From Nonomuraea turcica (lineage in GTDB: Bacteria > Actinomycetota > Actinomycetes > Streptosporangiales > Streptosporangiaceae), in assembly GCF_030718205.1 (NCBI RefSeq), contig NZ_JAUZQF010000012.1, positions 124,001-188,000 of the forward strand: a DNA stretch of 64,000 nt, written 5' to 3'. Shown here piece by piece: positions 39,961 through 49,825 of this stretch (its first letter is position 1; each line of letters begins with the position of its first letter). The notes under the pieces are model-generated. The model did not search any database and had not been told where the DNA came from. It worked only from the letters and a program-made list of their open reading frames with translations. The position numbers were made by a program, and so were the translations under genes.

Positions 39961-41099
39961 GCGACTCCTGCGTCCTGGCGGATGCGGCGCACCATCTCGG
40001 GCAGCACGGCGAGGAACCTGTCGACCTCCGCCGCGGAGACGCCCCTGGGCAGCGACACCCGGACATTCCCATGCGTCAGCACGCCCATCGCTTCAAGAAC
40101 GTGCGATGGACGAAGCGTACTAGCGGTGCACGAACTTCCGGACGATACGGCGAATCCCGCCTTGTCCAGCTCGGTGAGCAGGGCCTCGCCGTCGACGTAG
40201 AGGCACGAGAAGGTCACGATGTGCGGCGCCCGCTCCTCGGGGTCGCCGATCACCTCCACATCCGGGACGATCTTCGGCACCGTCTCCCTGATCTTTCCGA
40301 CGAGTTCGGAGATCCGCGCCTGCTCCTGCGCGGCCTCCGCGCTCATCGCGCGAAGGGCGGCCGCCGCGGCCACGATGCCGGGCACGTTCTCGAAGCCCGG
40401 CACCCGCCGCCGCTCCCGCTCGTCCTCCGGCAGGAACGAGCGGAACCGGGTGCCCTTGCGCACCACCAGCACGCCCACCCCGGCCGGGCCACCCCACTTG
40501 TGTGCGCTGGCGGTGAGCACCGCCCAGCCGGGCGGCATCGGCATCCGGCCGGCCGTCTGCGCCGCGTCCACCAGGAGCGGAACGCCGTGCGCCCGGCACG
40601 CCGCAGCCGCCTCCGCCACCGGCTGCAGGGTGCCGACCTCGTGGTTGGCCGTCTGCAGACAGGCCAGCGCGGTGCCGGGCCGCGCCACGGCCTCGGCGAA
40701 CGCGTCGAGGTCCACCCGGCCGGTCAGATCCACTCCCACCGTCTCCACCGTGCCCCCGTCGCGTTCGTGCACGCCGCCGGCGTGCAGCACGCTGGAGTGC
40801 TCGACCGCGCTCGTCACCAGATGGCGCCCGGCCCTGCGCCTGCCGTGTAGGGTGCCGAGCACGCCGAGATGCACGGCCTGCGTGCCGGAAGAGGTGAACG
40901 ACACCTCGTCCGGGCGCGCGCCGAGCGCCTCGGCCACCTCCGTGCGGGCCTGCTCGAGCAGCAGATGCGCACGGCGGGCCTGGCCATAGAGTCTCGCGGG
41001 ATCGGCCCAGCCGACGTCGATCGCCGCCAGCAGCGCCTCACGCGCCTGCGGGTGGAGCGGCTCGCTCGAAGCCGCGTCGAAATACGCCACGAGACTCAT
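39957..41099 (-). CDS. cysteine desulfurase (class V aminotransferase fold)
   Basis: 380 residues from ATG 41099. PLP Lys is in TASAHKWGGPAG near 200, the catalytic-loop Cys in AVSSGSSCTASTLRPSHVL, and NHEVGTLQP marks the NifS/IscS group. It extracts sulfur from cysteine as an enzyme persulfide. The downstream overlapping tusA gene is the evident sulfur acceptor. It is divergent from ctaC. Actinobacteria usually also carry a SufS elsewhere, so this one may serve tRNA thiolation or cofactor synthesis. Confidence 0.92.
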   Translation of the reverse strand: MSLVAYFDAASSEPLHPQAREALLAAIDVGWADPARLYGQARRAHLLLEQARTEVAEALGARPDEVSFTSSGTQAVHLGVLGTLHGRRRAGRHLVTSAVEHSSVLHAGGVHERDGGTVETVGVDLTGRVDLDAFAEAVARPGTALACLQTANHEVGTLQPVAEAAAACRAHGVPLLVDAAQTAGRMPMPPGWAVLTASAHKWGGPAGVGVLVVRKGTRFRSFLPEDERERRRVPGFENVPGIVAAAAALRAMSAEAAQEQARISELVGKIRETVPKIVPDVEVIGDPEERAPHIVTFSCLYVDGEALLTELDKAGFAVSSGSSCTASTLRPSHVLEAMGVLTHGNVRVSLPRGVSAAEVDRFLAVLPEMVRRIRQDAGVA

Positions 41100-41249
41100 C
41101 GTCCCACTTGCGGGGCCGTCGAGGGGTCGCGCGGTGGGGCAAGGCACCTGCACGCTAATGTGTCTGCTTGTCAGTTGTGCATTGATCAGAACAGTAATAC
41201 AAGCGCCCAAGGGAAGACTCTTGGGCTTCATCTGTGGGGTAGGCGATCC

Positions 41250-42077
41250 GTGAGTCCGACTCGCCGTACGACGCGGCGTTCGTTGGCCCGGCGCAGGGTG
41301 CCACGCGCCGCCGCTTTGGCGTTGCTGCTGGCCACTGCTACGGCGTGTGCTAATGACGTCCCCGAGGCCGACTGGTCTCGCGGCCTTCTTCCCGAACACA
41401 TCACCGAGCAGGGTGGCCCGATCCAGACTCTGTGGAACGGGGCCTGGATCGCCGCACTCGCCACGGGCGCCGTCGTGATCGTCCTGATCGTGTGGGCGGC
41501 CATTTTCCACCGCAAGCGCAAGGCGAAGGCCGATCTCCCGCCGCAGGTCCGCTACAACCTGCCGATCGAGATGCTTTACACCTTGATTCCGCTGGTCATG
41601 GTGTCGGTGTTCTTCTTCTTCACCGCCCGCGACAGCGAATACCTCACCCGCATGTCCAACAACCCGGATGTGCGGGTCAAGGTCGAGGCCTTCCAGTGGA
41701 GCTGGCGCTTCACCACGAATGTCGGCGGCAAGACGCTGCAGCCCGTCGCCGGCCTGCCGGTGAACGACTACAGGCAGGGCCCCCAGCTTGTCCTGCCCGT
41801 GAACAAGACGGTCGAGTTCGACCTGTCGACGGACGACGTCATCCACTCGTTCTGGGTGCCGGCGTTCCTGTTCAAGCGTGACGTGATCCCCGGCATCCCG
41901 GAGGGCAACCCGGGCCGCAAGTTCGAGATCAAGACGCTTGACAAGCCGGGCGTCTACGCGGGCCGCTGCGCCGAGCTGTGCGGTGTCGACCACAGCAAGA
42001 TGCTCTTCTCGGTGAAGCTCGTCAACGACACCGAGTGGAACCAGTACATCGCTACACAGGCTGGGAGTGCCCAGTGA
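41250..42077 (+). CDS. ctaC: cytochrome c oxidase subunit II
   Basis: 275 residues from GTG 41250. A lipoprotein-type signal peptide ([12 protein letters not shown]) precedes two transmembrane helices (about 58-80 and 102-123). A periplasmic cupredoxin domain follows, with CuA ligands in the C-terminal block [14 protein letters not shown] and DVIHSFWVP. It accepts electrons from cytochrome c / the bc1 complex and passes them to subunit I. Its stop overlaps the ctaD start (GTGA). Confidence 0.97.
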   Translation: MSPTRRTTRRSLARRRVPRAAALALLLATATACANDVPEADWSRGLLPEHITEQGGPIQTLWNGAWIAALATGAVVIVLIVWAAIFHRKRKAKADLPPQVRYNLPIEMLYTLIPLVMVSVFFFFTARDSEYLTRMSNNPDVRVKVEAFQWSWRFTTNVGGKTLQPVAGLPVNDYRQGPQLVLPVNKTVEFDLSTDDVIHSFWVPAFLFKRDVIPGIPEGNPGRKFEIKTLDKPGVYAGRCAELCGVDHSKMLFSVKLVNDTEWNQYIATQAGSAQ

Positions 42078-43738
42078 CCGCCATTCAAGAACCACTTCGC
42101 GCGCCGGTCGGGCGGCCCACCACCAAGGGCCAGGTGATCGCCAAGTGGCTGTCCTCCACCGACCACAAGATTATCGGGCACCTTTACCTGATCACGTCGT
42201 TCATCTTCTTCCTGATCGGCGGCGTCATGGCGCTGATCATGCGGGCGGAGCTGGCGCAGCCGGGGCTGCAGTTCACCAGCAACGAGCAGTTCAACCAGCT
42301 GTTCACCATGCACGGCACGATCATGCTGCTGATGTTCGCGACGCCGCTGTTCGCCGGCTTCGCCAATGAGCTGATGCCGCTGCAGATCGGCGCCCCCGAC
42401 GTGGCGTTCCCGCGCCTCAACATGGTGAGCTACTGGCTCTACCTGTTCGGCAGCATCATCGCCGTCTCCGGCTTCTTCACCCCGGGCGGCGCCGCGTCGT
42501 TCGGCTGGTTCGCCTACACGCCGCTGTCGAACGCGATCAACTCGCCCGGCATCGGCGGCGACCTGTGGATCATGGGTCTGGCCCTGTCCGGTCTGGGCAC
42601 GATCCTCGGCTCGGTGAACTTCATCACCACGATCATCTGCATGCGCGCCCCCGGCATGACCATGTTCCGCATGCCGATCTTCACCTGGAACGTCCTGCTC
42701 ACCAGCATGCTCGTGCTGATGGCGTTCCCGGTGCTGGCCGCCGCGCTGCTGGCCCTGGAGGCCGACCGCAAGCTCGGCACCCACATCTTCGACTCGGAGA
42801 ACGGCGGCGCGCTGCTCTGGCAGCACCTGTTCTGGTTCTTCGGCCATCCCGAGGTCTACATCATCGCGCTGCCGTTCTTCGGCATCGTGACCGAGGTGCT
42901 GCCGGTCTTCAGCCGCAAGCCGATCTTCGGCTACATCAGCCTCGTGGTCGCGACGATCTCGATCGCCGGTCTGTCCATCACGGTCTGGGCGCACCACATG
43001 TTCCCGACCGGGCAGGTGTTGTTGCCGTTCTTCTCGTTCATGACGTTCCTCATCGCGATACCGACAGGTGTGAAGTTCTTCAACTGGGTCGGCACCATGT
43101 GGCGAGGGCATCTGAGCTTCGAGTCGCCGATGTTGTTCGCCGTCGGCTTCCTCATCACCTTCCTCCTGGGCGGTCTGACGGGTGTCATCCTGGCCTCGCC
43201 GCCGCTCGACTTCCACATCAGCGACACCTACTTCGTCGTCGCCCACTTCCACTACGTGGTCTTCGGCACCGTCGTGTTCGCCATGTTCGCCGGGTTCTAC
43301 TTCTGGTGGCCCAAGTTCACCGGCAGGATGCTCGACGACAAGCTGGGCAAGGTTCACTTCTGGCTGCTGTTCATCGGCTTCCACACCACGTTCCTGGTGC
43401 AGCACTGGCTCGGCATGGCGGGCTTCCCGCGCCGCTACGCCGACTACAGCGCGGCCGACGGCTTCACCGACCTCAACATGCTGTCGTCGGTGGGCGCGTT
43501 CGTCCTGGGCCTGTCCACGCTGCCGTTCTTCTACAACGTCTGGAAGACGTGGCGCAGCGCGCCCAAGGTCACGGTCGACGACCCGTGGGGTTACGGCGGC
43601 TCGCTCGAGTGGGCGACCTCCTGCCCGCCGCCGCGGCACAACTTCACCTCGCTGCCGCGCATCCGGTCTGAGCGCCCCGCGTTCGACCTGCACTACCCGC
43701 ACGTGTCCGCCAAGCCCGTCCAGGAGGTGGAGGCCTGA
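42074..43738 (+). CDS. ctaD: cytochrome c oxidase subunit I
   Basis: 554 residues from GTG 42074. A twelve-helix haem-copper oxidase subunit. Haem a His is in FTMHGTIML, CuB and cross-linked Tyr in [10 protein letters not shown], CuB His pair in WAHHMF, and haem a3/a ligands in [10 protein letters not shown]. This is the proton-pumping aa3 terminal oxidase core. The stop overlaps the ctaF start. Confidence 0.98.
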   Translation: MTAIQEPLRAPVGRPTTKGQVIAKWLSSTDHKIIGHLYLITSFIFFLIGGVMALIMRAELAQPGLQFTSNEQFNQLFTMHGTIMLLMFATPLFAGFANELMPLQIGAPDVAFPRLNMVSYWLYLFGSIIAVSGFFTPGGAASFGWFAYTPLSNAINSPGIGGDLWIMGLALSGLGTILGSVNFITTIICMRAPGMTMFRMPIFTWNVLLTSMLVLMAFPVLAAALLALEADRKLGTHIFDSENGGALLWQHLFWFFGHPEVYIIALPFFGIVTEVLPVFSRKPIFGYISLVVATISIAGLSITVWAHHMFPTGQVLLPFFSFMTFLIAIPTGVKFFNWVGTMWRGHLSFESPMLFAVGFLITFLLGGLTGVILASPPLDFHISDTYFVVAHFHYVVFGTVVFAMFAGFYFWWPKFTGRMLDDKLGKVHFWLLFIGFHTTFLVQHWLGMAGFPRRYADYSAADGFTDLNMLSSVGAFVLGLSTLPFFYNVWKTWRSAPKVTVDDPWGYGGSLEWATSCPPPRHNFTSLPRIRSERPAFDLHYPHVSAKPVQEVEA

Positions 43739-44151
43739 TGAGGATTCAAGGGTGGCTTTTCCTCGCGTGCGGCCTGTTCTTCGCCGGCGTCGACGTCGCC
43801 TACTGGTTCTGGACCAAGGCCGCCACCGGCCAGGGTGAGCCGGTCGGCACCACGGCCATGGCCATCTCGGTCGGGTTCGCGTTCATGGTGGGCTACTACC
43901 TGATGTTCACCGCGCGGCGCATCGGCCCGCAGCCGGAGGACAACAAGCAGGCCGACATCAGCGAGGGAGCCGGTGAGATCGGGTTCTTCAGCCCGAGCAG
44001 CTGGTGGCCGCTGTTCGTGTGCCTGGCGGCGGCCTTCGCCTTCGCCGGGTTCGTGTTCGGCTTCTGGATGTTCCTGATCGGGGTCTTCCTGATCCTCATG
44101 GCCATGATCGGGTTCGTGTTCCAGTACTACCGGGGCAACTTCTCGCACTGA
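43738..44151 (+). CDS. ctaF: cytochrome c oxidase subunit IV (actinobacterial)
   Basis: 137 residues with four hydrophobic spans (about 5-24, 37-57, 81-99, 103-127). This is the small actinobacterial CtaF subunit that stabilises the bc1-aa3 supercomplex. It is coupled to ctaD by a one-base overlap, and a strong terminator follows. Confidence 0.95.
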   Translation: MRIQGWLFLACGLFFAGVDVAYWFWTKAATGQGEPVGTTAMAISVGFAFMVGYYLMFTARRIGPQPEDNKQADISEGAGEIGFFSPSSWWPLFVCLAAAFAFAGFVFGFWMFLIGVFLILMAMIGFVFQYYRGNFSH

Positions 44152-44172
44152 GCGAAAGCTGAGCGAAACCGG

Positions 44173-44210
44173 AGCGGGTGTCCTTCCTTGGGGGAGGACG
44201 CCCGCTTTTT
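44173..44210 (+). terminator. rho-independent terminator after ctaF
   Basis: AGCGGGTGTCCT, a 10-nt loop, then AGGACGCCCGCTTTTT. An 11-12-bp stem with one mismatch and a T5 tail, closing the ctaCDF operon. Confidence 0.92.
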
Positions 44211-44237
44211 CAGGTTCTTTACCAGTGGTCGGATGTG

Positions 44238-44250
44238 GTGATTCGATCAC
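44238..44250. promoter_or_regulatory. palindrome upstream of the L,D-transpeptidase gene
   Basis: GTGAT-TCG-ATCAC, perfect 5-bp arms, 53 bp before the coding start, followed by an AT-rich stretch (GGTAATAAAGG). Candidate operator for a cell-wall stress regulator; unproven. Confidence 0.4.
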
Positions 44251-44302
44251 TCAGGGTAATAAAGGAGGCAGAAGCGGTTCGATCTTGGGCGAGGGAGTCA
44301 CC

Positions 44303-45499
44303 GTGGAGCGCGTAACGTATGGATCCGCCGGTCTGCTGGTCTTGGTGCTGGCGACCGCGTGCTCGGCGAACGACCCGGCGCCGATCGCCATGGTCGGCGG
44401 CGCGCGGGGGCCCGCGGTGTCGTTCTCTCCTCAGGACAAGACCAAGGACGTGCCCACCGACCAGCCCGTGGTCGTGGCGGCCAACAGCGGCAAGCTCAGG
44501 AGCGTACGGGTGGACGCTGGCAAGTCCGCCTCCCTCAAGGGCGTGCTGAGCGGTGACGGCAGCCGCTGGCGTAGCATCGGCACCGCCCGCCCCGGCACCG
44601 CCTACACGGTCACCGCCGTCACCGAGGACGCCGCGGGCAAGCAGAGCACGACCAGCAGCACGTTCACCACGGTCAAGGGCAAAGAGACGTTCGACATCGA
44701 GACCATCACCCCGAACAAGGACGACACCGGGCTGACGGTCGGTGTCGGCATGCCCATCATGATCGCCTTCGACAAGCCGGTCACCGACCGGGTATCGGTC
44801 GAGCGCAACCTCACCGTCCGTAGCTCCAAGCCGGTGGAGGGCGCCTGGCACTGGTTCGACGACCAGCACGTCGACTTCCGGCCACAGAAGTACTGGCCCG
44901 CGCATACGAAGGTGCGGGTGGACGCGCAGCTGGCGGGGGTGCGCGGGGGACCGGCCATGTACGGCAAACGTGACGTCACGGTCAACTTCAAGATCGGCCG
45001 ATCGCAGATCACCAAGGGCAGCACCGACGAGCACGTGCTCACGGTCCGCCGCGACGGCAAGAAGGTCCGCACCATGCCGATGAGCGCCGGCCAGGGCGGG
45101 CAGTGGAAGTACTACACGACCTCCGGTATTCACCTGGCGATGTCGCGCGAGCCCGTCACCGTCATGACCTCCCCCGGGATCGGGCCGGGCCAGGCCGGCT
45201 ACTACCGGCTGACGGTCTACAACACCGTGCGCATCTCCAACAGCGGCGAGTACGTGCACAGCGCGCCCTGGTCGGTCGGCTCGCAGGGCAACTCGAACGT
45301 CAGCCACGGATGCGTGAACATCAGCCCGGACAACGCCAAGTGGTTCATCAAGAACACCCTCATCGGCGACCCGATCATCATCACCGGGTCGCCGCGGAAG
45401 CTGGAGCCCCTGAACGGGTGGGGGCACTGGCAGGAGAACTGGAGGCAATGGCTGAAGTGGAGCTCGCTCAAGGCGGGCCCCACGATCGGCCTGTCGTAG
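44303..45499 (+). CDS. lipoprotein L,D-transpeptidase (YkuD) with Ig-like domains
   Basis: 398 residues from GTG 44303 behind GAGGGAG. A short lipoprotein signal (LLVLVLATACSAND, Cys about 20) anchors it outside the membrane. Two bacterial Ig-like domains (about 40-145 and 145-250) precede the YkuD catalytic domain, with active-site VSHGCVNISP (His, Cys) near 340-350. It makes 3-3 cross-links in peptidoglycan and resembles LdtMt2-type enzymes. It is a single-gene unit bounded by terminators on both sides. Confidence 0.95.
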   Translation: MERVTYGSAGLLVLVLATACSANDPAPIAMVGGARGPAVSFSPQDKTKDVPTDQPVVVAANSGKLRSVRVDAGKSASLKGVLSGDGSRWRSIGTARPGTAYTVTAVTEDAAGKQSTTSSTFTTVKGKETFDIETITPNKDDTGLTVGVGMPIMIAFDKPVTDRVSVERNLTVRSSKPVEGAWHWFDDQHVDFRPQKYWPAHTKVRVDAQLAGVRGGPAMYGKRDVTVNFKIGRSQITKGSTDEHVLTVRRDGKKVRTMPMSAGQGGQWKYYTTSGIHLAMSREPVTVMTSPGIGPGQAGYYRLTVYNTVRISNSGEYVHSAPWSVGSQGNSNVSHGCVNISPDNAKWFIKNTLIGDPIIITGSPRKLEPLNGWGHWQENWRQWLKWSSLKAGPTIGLS

Positions 45500-45516
45500 C
45501 CGGCCGGCACCGGCAC

Positions 45517-45579
45517 GTCCTCAGGCGATGCCTGAGGACCCGGCAGCTCCGTGCCGGGAGCCCCGCCGTCAGGCGGGGC
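45517..45579. terminator. hairpin cluster between convergent ldt and trpD
   Basis: A perfect 10-bp stem GTCCTCAGGC-GAT-GCCTGAGGAC at 45517-45539 is followed by CGGCA...TGCCG and by GCCCCGCC-GTCA-GGCGGGGC at 45560-45579. The last overlaps the trpD 3' end. Together they stop transcription from both sides. Confidence 0.8.
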
Positions 45580-46615
45580 GCAAGGAGCGGCTGACCTCCA
45601 CCCACCGATCCAGGAGGGCCGCGGCGGCGCCGGAGTCCACGGCCTGCACCGCGCGGGCATACCCCTCGGTCATGGCGGAGTCGAGATCGTCGCCGGGGCC
45701 GTCGTAGGCCACCAGCGCGGCGGCCGCGTTGAGCAGCACCGCGTCGCGCACCGGCCCGGTCTTGCCGCGCAGCAGGTCGTGCACGGCCTGGGAGTTGAAC
45801 GCCACATCGCCGCCGCGCAGCGCGCCCGCGTCGGCGCGCGGGATGCCGAGGGCCGCGGGGTCGAACGTCGTCTGCGTGGCGGTGCCGTCCTTGACCACCC
45901 ACACCGTCGAGGTGCTGGAAATGGTCAGCTCGTCCAGGCCGTCGTCACCGCGGAACACCAGGGCGGACACCCCGCGCTCGGCGAAGACGCCCGCGAGCAC
46001 GGGCAGCATCCTGGCGTCGAAGACGCCGATGGCCTGGGCCGCCGGGCGGGCCGGATTGGTGAGCGGGCCGAGGAAGTTGAAGATCGTGGGTACGCCGATC
46101 TCCTTGCGCGTCGGCCCGGCGAAGCGCAGCGCGGGGTGGTAGACGGGGGCGAAGCAGAACGCGATGCCGGCGTCTTGCGCCACCTGCGCCGTCTGCTCGG
46201 GCGTGAGATCGAGGCGGATGCCCAGGTGCTCCAGGACGTCGGCGGCGCCGCACGAGGAGGAGGCGGCGCGGTTGCCGTGCTTGACCACGCGCGCGCCGGT
46301 CGCGGCGACGACGATGGCCGCCATCGTCGAGACGTTGACGGTGTGGGCGCGGTCACCCCCGGTGCCGACGATGTCCACCACGCGGCCCTCCACGCTGAGC
46401 GGCGTGGCCAGGTCGAGCATGGTGCGGGCCAGGCCCACCACCTCGGACACCGTCTCACCCTTGGCGCGCAAGGCGATCACGAAGCCCGCGATCTGAGACG
46501 GCGTCGCGGAGCCGGACATGATCTCCCGCATCGCCCAGGCCGTCTCGTCTGATGTCAAATGCTCTCCGGCCAGGAGAGCGGAAAGCAGGGCAGGCCAGGT
46601 CGTCCGGGAGTCCAT
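45569..46615 (-). CDS. trpD: anthranilate phosphoribosyltransferase
   Basis: 348 residues, standard length. Transfers phosphoribose from PRPP to anthranilate in tryptophan synthesis. Motifs: [17 protein letters not shown] (PRPP site), [18 protein letters not shown] and the metal-binding DGLDELTI (Asp-Glu). It is separate from other trp genes, as in mycobacteria where it lies next to ctaE. It is 7 bp downstream of the small receiver gene. Confidence 0.97.
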   Translation of the reverse strand: MDSRTTWPALLSALLAGEHLTSDETAWAMREIMSGSATPSQIAGFVIALRAKGETVSEVVGLARTMLDLATPLSVEGRVVDIVGTGGDRAHTVNVSTMAAIVVAATGARVVKHGNRAASSSCGAADVLEHLGIRLDLTPEQTAQVAQDAGIAFCFAPVYHPALRFAGPTRKEIGVPTIFNFLGPLTNPARPAAQAIGVFDARMLPVLAGVFAERGVSALVFRGDDGLDELTISSTSTVWVVKDGTATQTTFDPAALGIPRADAGALRGGDVAFNSQAVHDLLRGKTGPVRDAVLLNAAAALVAYDGPGDDLDSAMTEGYARAVQAVDSGAAAALLDRWVEVSRSLRPA

Positions 46616-46622
46616 GGGGCAC

Positions 46623-47021
46623 CTACTTAGCGTTGAGTCGGGTGGAGGAACGGCGGCGCATCAGGTCGGCCACCGTGTCGGCCACGACCATGGGCTCCAG
46701 CGGCTGGGACACCACGGCATCGGCCTTGGACCATTCGGCCAGCCACCGGTCGTCGCGCCGGGCGATGATCAGGCAGATGGGCGGGCAGTCATAGACCTCG
46801 TCCTTGGCCTGGCGTGAGACGCCCATGCCGCCCGCGGGCTGCGTCTCGCCGTCGAGGACGGCCACGTCGATCTCGCCCGAGCCCAGCCACTGGTGGACCT
46901 TGGGCTCGGTGGCGCACTCCACGATCTCGACGAAAGGCACGTCCGCCGCGGGCCGTCTGCCGATGGCCTGGATCACCTCGGCCCTCGTGGCGGCGTCGTC
47001 GCTGTAAACGAGAACCTTCAT
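46623..47021 (-). CDS. stand-alone receiver-like protein
   Basis: 132 residues from ATG 47021. A receiver fold ([21 protein letters not shown], candidate phospho-Asp in [15 protein letters not shown]) with no output domain. The conserved Lys and Thr positions are not clear ([18 protein letters not shown]), so phosphorylation is uncertain. It is divergent from ctaE and co-directional with trpD. Homologues occupy the same spot in related genomes from memory; no role is known to me. Confidence 0.8.
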   Translation of the reverse strand: MKVLVYSDDAATRAEVIQAIGRRPAADVPFVEIVECATEPKVHQWLGSGEIDVAVLDGETQPAGGMGVSRQAKDEVYDCPPICLIIARRDDRWLAEWSKADAVVSQPLEPMVVADTVADLMRRRSSTRLNAK

Positions 47022-47229
47022 CGTGTCGTCGGTGCTCCCAGATGACGTCACTGTCGCGCTCACTATCGGTCGTAGCGGTAGGGTCACCCTGGATCGTACC
47101 GGTGTGCCGGGGTGCAAACCCAGGTTGCCGCCCGTTGGGGGCGTTTTGCGGCAATTATCCCAGGTTGGTGGCCGGTTTGTACCTGCTAACGGGGGGTCGT
47201 GCGCGGGACCGGCTACTGGAGCCGCAATA

Positions 47230-47886
47230 ATGCTGCCCGTGGCGACAGCATCCGCAATAACTTCGACGACGACAGCACCGTCGTACCGCAGACCCAATCT
47301 GGTCAGCGTCGGGACGATCGTGTGGCTGTCCTCTGAGCTCATGTTCTTCGCGGCGCTGTTCGCGATGTACTTCACCATCCGGTCGGTGAGCGAGGGCAAG
47401 GGTCTCGAATGGAGCCCCGCGCTACTTCCCGCAGGCGCGCAAGCCGCTGAGGGTGTCGCTCACCTGGACATCCCGTTCGCAACGGTCAACACGATCATCC
47501 TGGTGCTGTCGAGTGTGACGTGCCAGCTCGGCGTGTGGGCCGCAGAGAAGGGGCAGGTCAGCAGGCTCCGCTTCTGGTACATCGTCAGCTTCCTCATGGG
47601 CGCGGTCTTCATCGCGGGCCAGCTGTTCGAGTACTCCAAGCTGGCGTCAGAGGGCGCGACCCTGTCCGCCAACGCCTACACCTCGGTGTTCTACCTGACG
47701 ACGGGCTTCCATGGCCTGCACGTGACCGGTGGCCTGATCGCGTTCCTGTTCATGCTGGGACGCACGTACGCCGCGAAGCGCTTCACGCATGAGCAGGCCA
47801 CCAGCGCGATCGTCGTGTCCTACTACTGGCACTTCGTCGACGTCGTCTGGATCGGTCTTTTCGCGACCATCTACATCATTCGTTAA
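47230..47886 (+). CDS. ctaE: cytochrome c oxidase subunit III
   Basis: 218 residues from ATG 47230 with GGAG upstream. Five helices typical of actinobacterial subunit III. Signatures: [32 protein letters not shown] and [15 protein letters not shown]. It completes the aa3 oxidase with ctaC/D/F, and is followed after 14 bp by qcrC, so oxidase and bc1 subunits are co-transcribed. Confidence 0.97.
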   Translation: MLPVATASAITSTTTAPSYRRPNLVSVGTIVWLSSELMFFAALFAMYFTIRSVSEGKGLEWSPALLPAGAQAAEGVAHLDIPFATVNTIILVLSSVTCQLGVWAAEKGQVSRLRFWYIVSFLMGAVFIAGQLFEYSKLASEGATLSANAYTSVFYLTTGFHGLHVTGGLIAFLFMLGRTYAAKRFTHEQATSAIVVSYYWHFVDVVWIGLFATIYIIR

Positions 47887-47900
47887 GGAACGGGATCTCT

Positions 47901-48713
47901 GTGACTAGGATCACCGCTTGGCGGCGGCATCCCCTCGCGAGATACGCCGTCCTGATTTTGGCGCTGGCGCTGGTCGGGATGGTATACGCCGCCTTTGTCC
48001 AGGCGGGTAAGCCTGCCGACGCGGCACTCGCGGCAGGCAAGGTCGATGACGTGGCCGAGGGCAAGAGCCTGTTCGTCCAGCATTGCTCGAGCTGCCATGG
48101 CATGAACGCCGAGGGCATCAACGACAAGGCGCCCACGCTCATCGGCGTCGGCGCCGCGGCCGTCGACTTCCAGATGAGCACCGGACGCATGCCCGCGGGC
48201 GCGCCCGGCCCTCAGGTCCCGCGCAAGCCTCCGGCGCCCTGGGTCAACGAGACGACGACCCGCCAGATTGCGGCCTACGTGCAGTCGCTCGGCGGCGGCC
48301 CGCAGGTTCCCGGAGCCGAGCAGGTCGACGCGAAGCTCGGCGACGCCGGCCGGGGCGGCGAGCTGTTCCGCGCCAACTGCATCCAGTGCCACAACTGGGT
48401 CGGCGCCGGTGGCGCCCTGACCCAGGGCAAGTACGCCCCCAACCTCAATGAGGCGTCCCCCACGCAGATCTACGAGGCGATGGTCACGGGCCCGCAGGCC
48501 ATGCCGGTGTTCAACGACACGACGATCACGCCGGAAGAGAAGCGCGACATGATCGCCTACATCACCCAGGTGCGTTCGCAGAAGGACCCGGGAGGTTTCG
48601 GCCTCGGGCGTATTGGCCCGGTCACCGAAGGTCTCGTAGCGTTTGTTGTGGGACTCAGCGCCCTGGCACTCGCCGCCATCTGGATCACCGCGAAGAAGCG
48701 ACAGAAGTCATGA
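47901..48713 (+). CDS. qcrC: cytochrome bc1 complex dihaem cytochrome c subunit
   Basis: 270 residues. An N-terminal membrane helix is followed by two cytochrome c domains with CSSCH (near 62) and CIQCH (near 160), and a C-terminal helix (LVAFVVGLSALALAAIWI). This dihaem cc subunit shuttles electrons directly to CtaC in actinobacteria, which lack a soluble cytochrome c. Stop overlaps the qcrA start. Confidence 0.97.
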   Translation: MTRITAWRRHPLARYAVLILALALVGMVYAAFVQAGKPADAALAAGKVDDVAEGKSLFVQHCSSCHGMNAEGINDKAPTLIGVGAAAVDFQMSTGRMPAGAPGPQVPRKPPAPWVNETTTRQIAAYVQSLGGGPQVPGAEQVDAKLGDAGRGGELFRANCIQCHNWVGAGGALTQGKYAPNLNEASPTQIYEAMVTGPQAMPVFNDTTITPEEKRDMIAYITQVRSQKDPGGFGLGRIGPVTEGLVAFVVGLSALALAAIWITAKKRQKS

Positions 48714-49825
48714 CAGACAACGAGCACGAGATCGAGCAGCCGGACGAACGCGTACCCAAGCGCGTCATCGGCACCCCCGCGCCGGGCACCTCGATGCTCG
48801 GCACCGTGGAAGCGGCGGAGCCTGCCGCCGAAGAGGTCCCCGGCGTGACGCTGCAGGACGAGGCCAAGGCCCGCAAGGCGGAGAAGGTCGTGGCGCTCTG
48901 CTTCACGATCACCTTCCTCGCGTCCATCGCGTTCATCGTCTCCTATGTGGTGTTCCAGGTGGGCAGCCCGGAGGCGACAGGGACGTCCAACCTGGCGCTG
49001 GGCAGCACGCTGACGATCGCGATCCTGGGCCTGGCGGTCGGCATCGTGGTCTGGGTCCGCCAGATCATGCCGAAATACTCGCTGATCCAGGAGCGCCACG
49101 CGATGGCCTCCGACGAGCCCGACCGCGAGGTCGTGGCCGACACCTTCGTCCAGGGCGCCAACGAGAGCGGCTTCGTCAAGCGCAAGCTGCTGCGTCGCAC
49201 GCTGCTGCTGGCGGCGGCGCCGCTCGGCCTGGTGCCGCTGGTGCTGCTGCGCGACCTGGACAACTCGAAGATGCCGGGCTCCAAGTTCAACGAGGAGCTG
49301 CGCCACACCGTCTGGGGCGAGAAGAACAAGGAAGGCAAGCCGCTCAAGCTCGTCGTCGAGGGCACCGGACAGCCGATCAGGGCCGCCGACTTCAACTCGC
49401 CCGGCGGCATCCTGTCGGTGGTCCCCGAGGGCTACGAGCACGACCTCAACGCCCTCGCCAAGGCCACGCTCATTCTCATCAAGTTCCGCCCGGAGGAGCT
49501 CAAGTCCGGGGTGCGGAAAAACTGGACGCACGACGGCATCGTCGCCTACTCCAAGATCTGCACCCACGTGGGCTGCCCGGCGGCGCTCTACGAGCAGAAC
49601 ACCCACCACATCCTCTGCCCGTGCCACCAGTCGACGTTCGACGCCGCGGACGGCGCCAAGGTGATCTTCGGCCCGGCCGCGCGGCCGCTGCCGCAGCTGC
49701 CGATCGCCGTGGACGAGCAGGGCTACCTCATCGCTCAGGGCGACTTCGACGTGCCCGTCGGTCCCAGCTACTGGGAGCGCGGTGACGCCGAGAGGGCGGC
49801 CCGGGAGCAGGGAGGCCAGGCATGA
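48710..49825 (+). CDS. qcrA: Rieske iron-sulfur subunit of cytochrome bc1
   Basis: 371 residues. Three N-terminal transmembrane helices (about 62-85, 93-112, 162-181), as in actinobacteria. The Rieske domain binds 2Fe-2S through CTHVGCP and CPCHQST. Takes electrons from menaquinol. The ATG and the stop overlap the neighbouring genes by 4 bp, giving tightly coupled translation of qcrCAB. Confidence 0.97.
   Translation: MTDNEHEIEQPDERVPKRVIGTPAPGTSMLGTVEAAEPAAEEVPGVTLQDEAKARKAEKVVALCFTITFLASIAFIVSYVVFQVGSPEATGTSNLALGSTLTIAILGLAVGIVVWVRQIMPKYSLIQERHAMASDEPDREVVADTFVQGANESGFVKRKLLRRTLLLAAAPLGLVPLVLLRDLDNSKMPGSKFNEELRHTVWGEKNKEGKPLKLVVEGTGQPIRAADFNSPGGILSVVPEGYEHDLNALAKATLILIKFRPEELKSGVRKNWTHDGIVAYSKICTHVGCPAALYEQNTHHILCPCHQSTFDAADGAKVIFGPAARPLPQLPIAVDEQGYLIAQGDFDVPVGPSYWERGDAERAAREQGGQA

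Noticed and set aside
47100-47229. Riboswitch upstream of ctaE
   Set aside because: The G-rich leader has some pairing but no recognisable riboswitch core; treated as ordinary 5' UTR/promoter.
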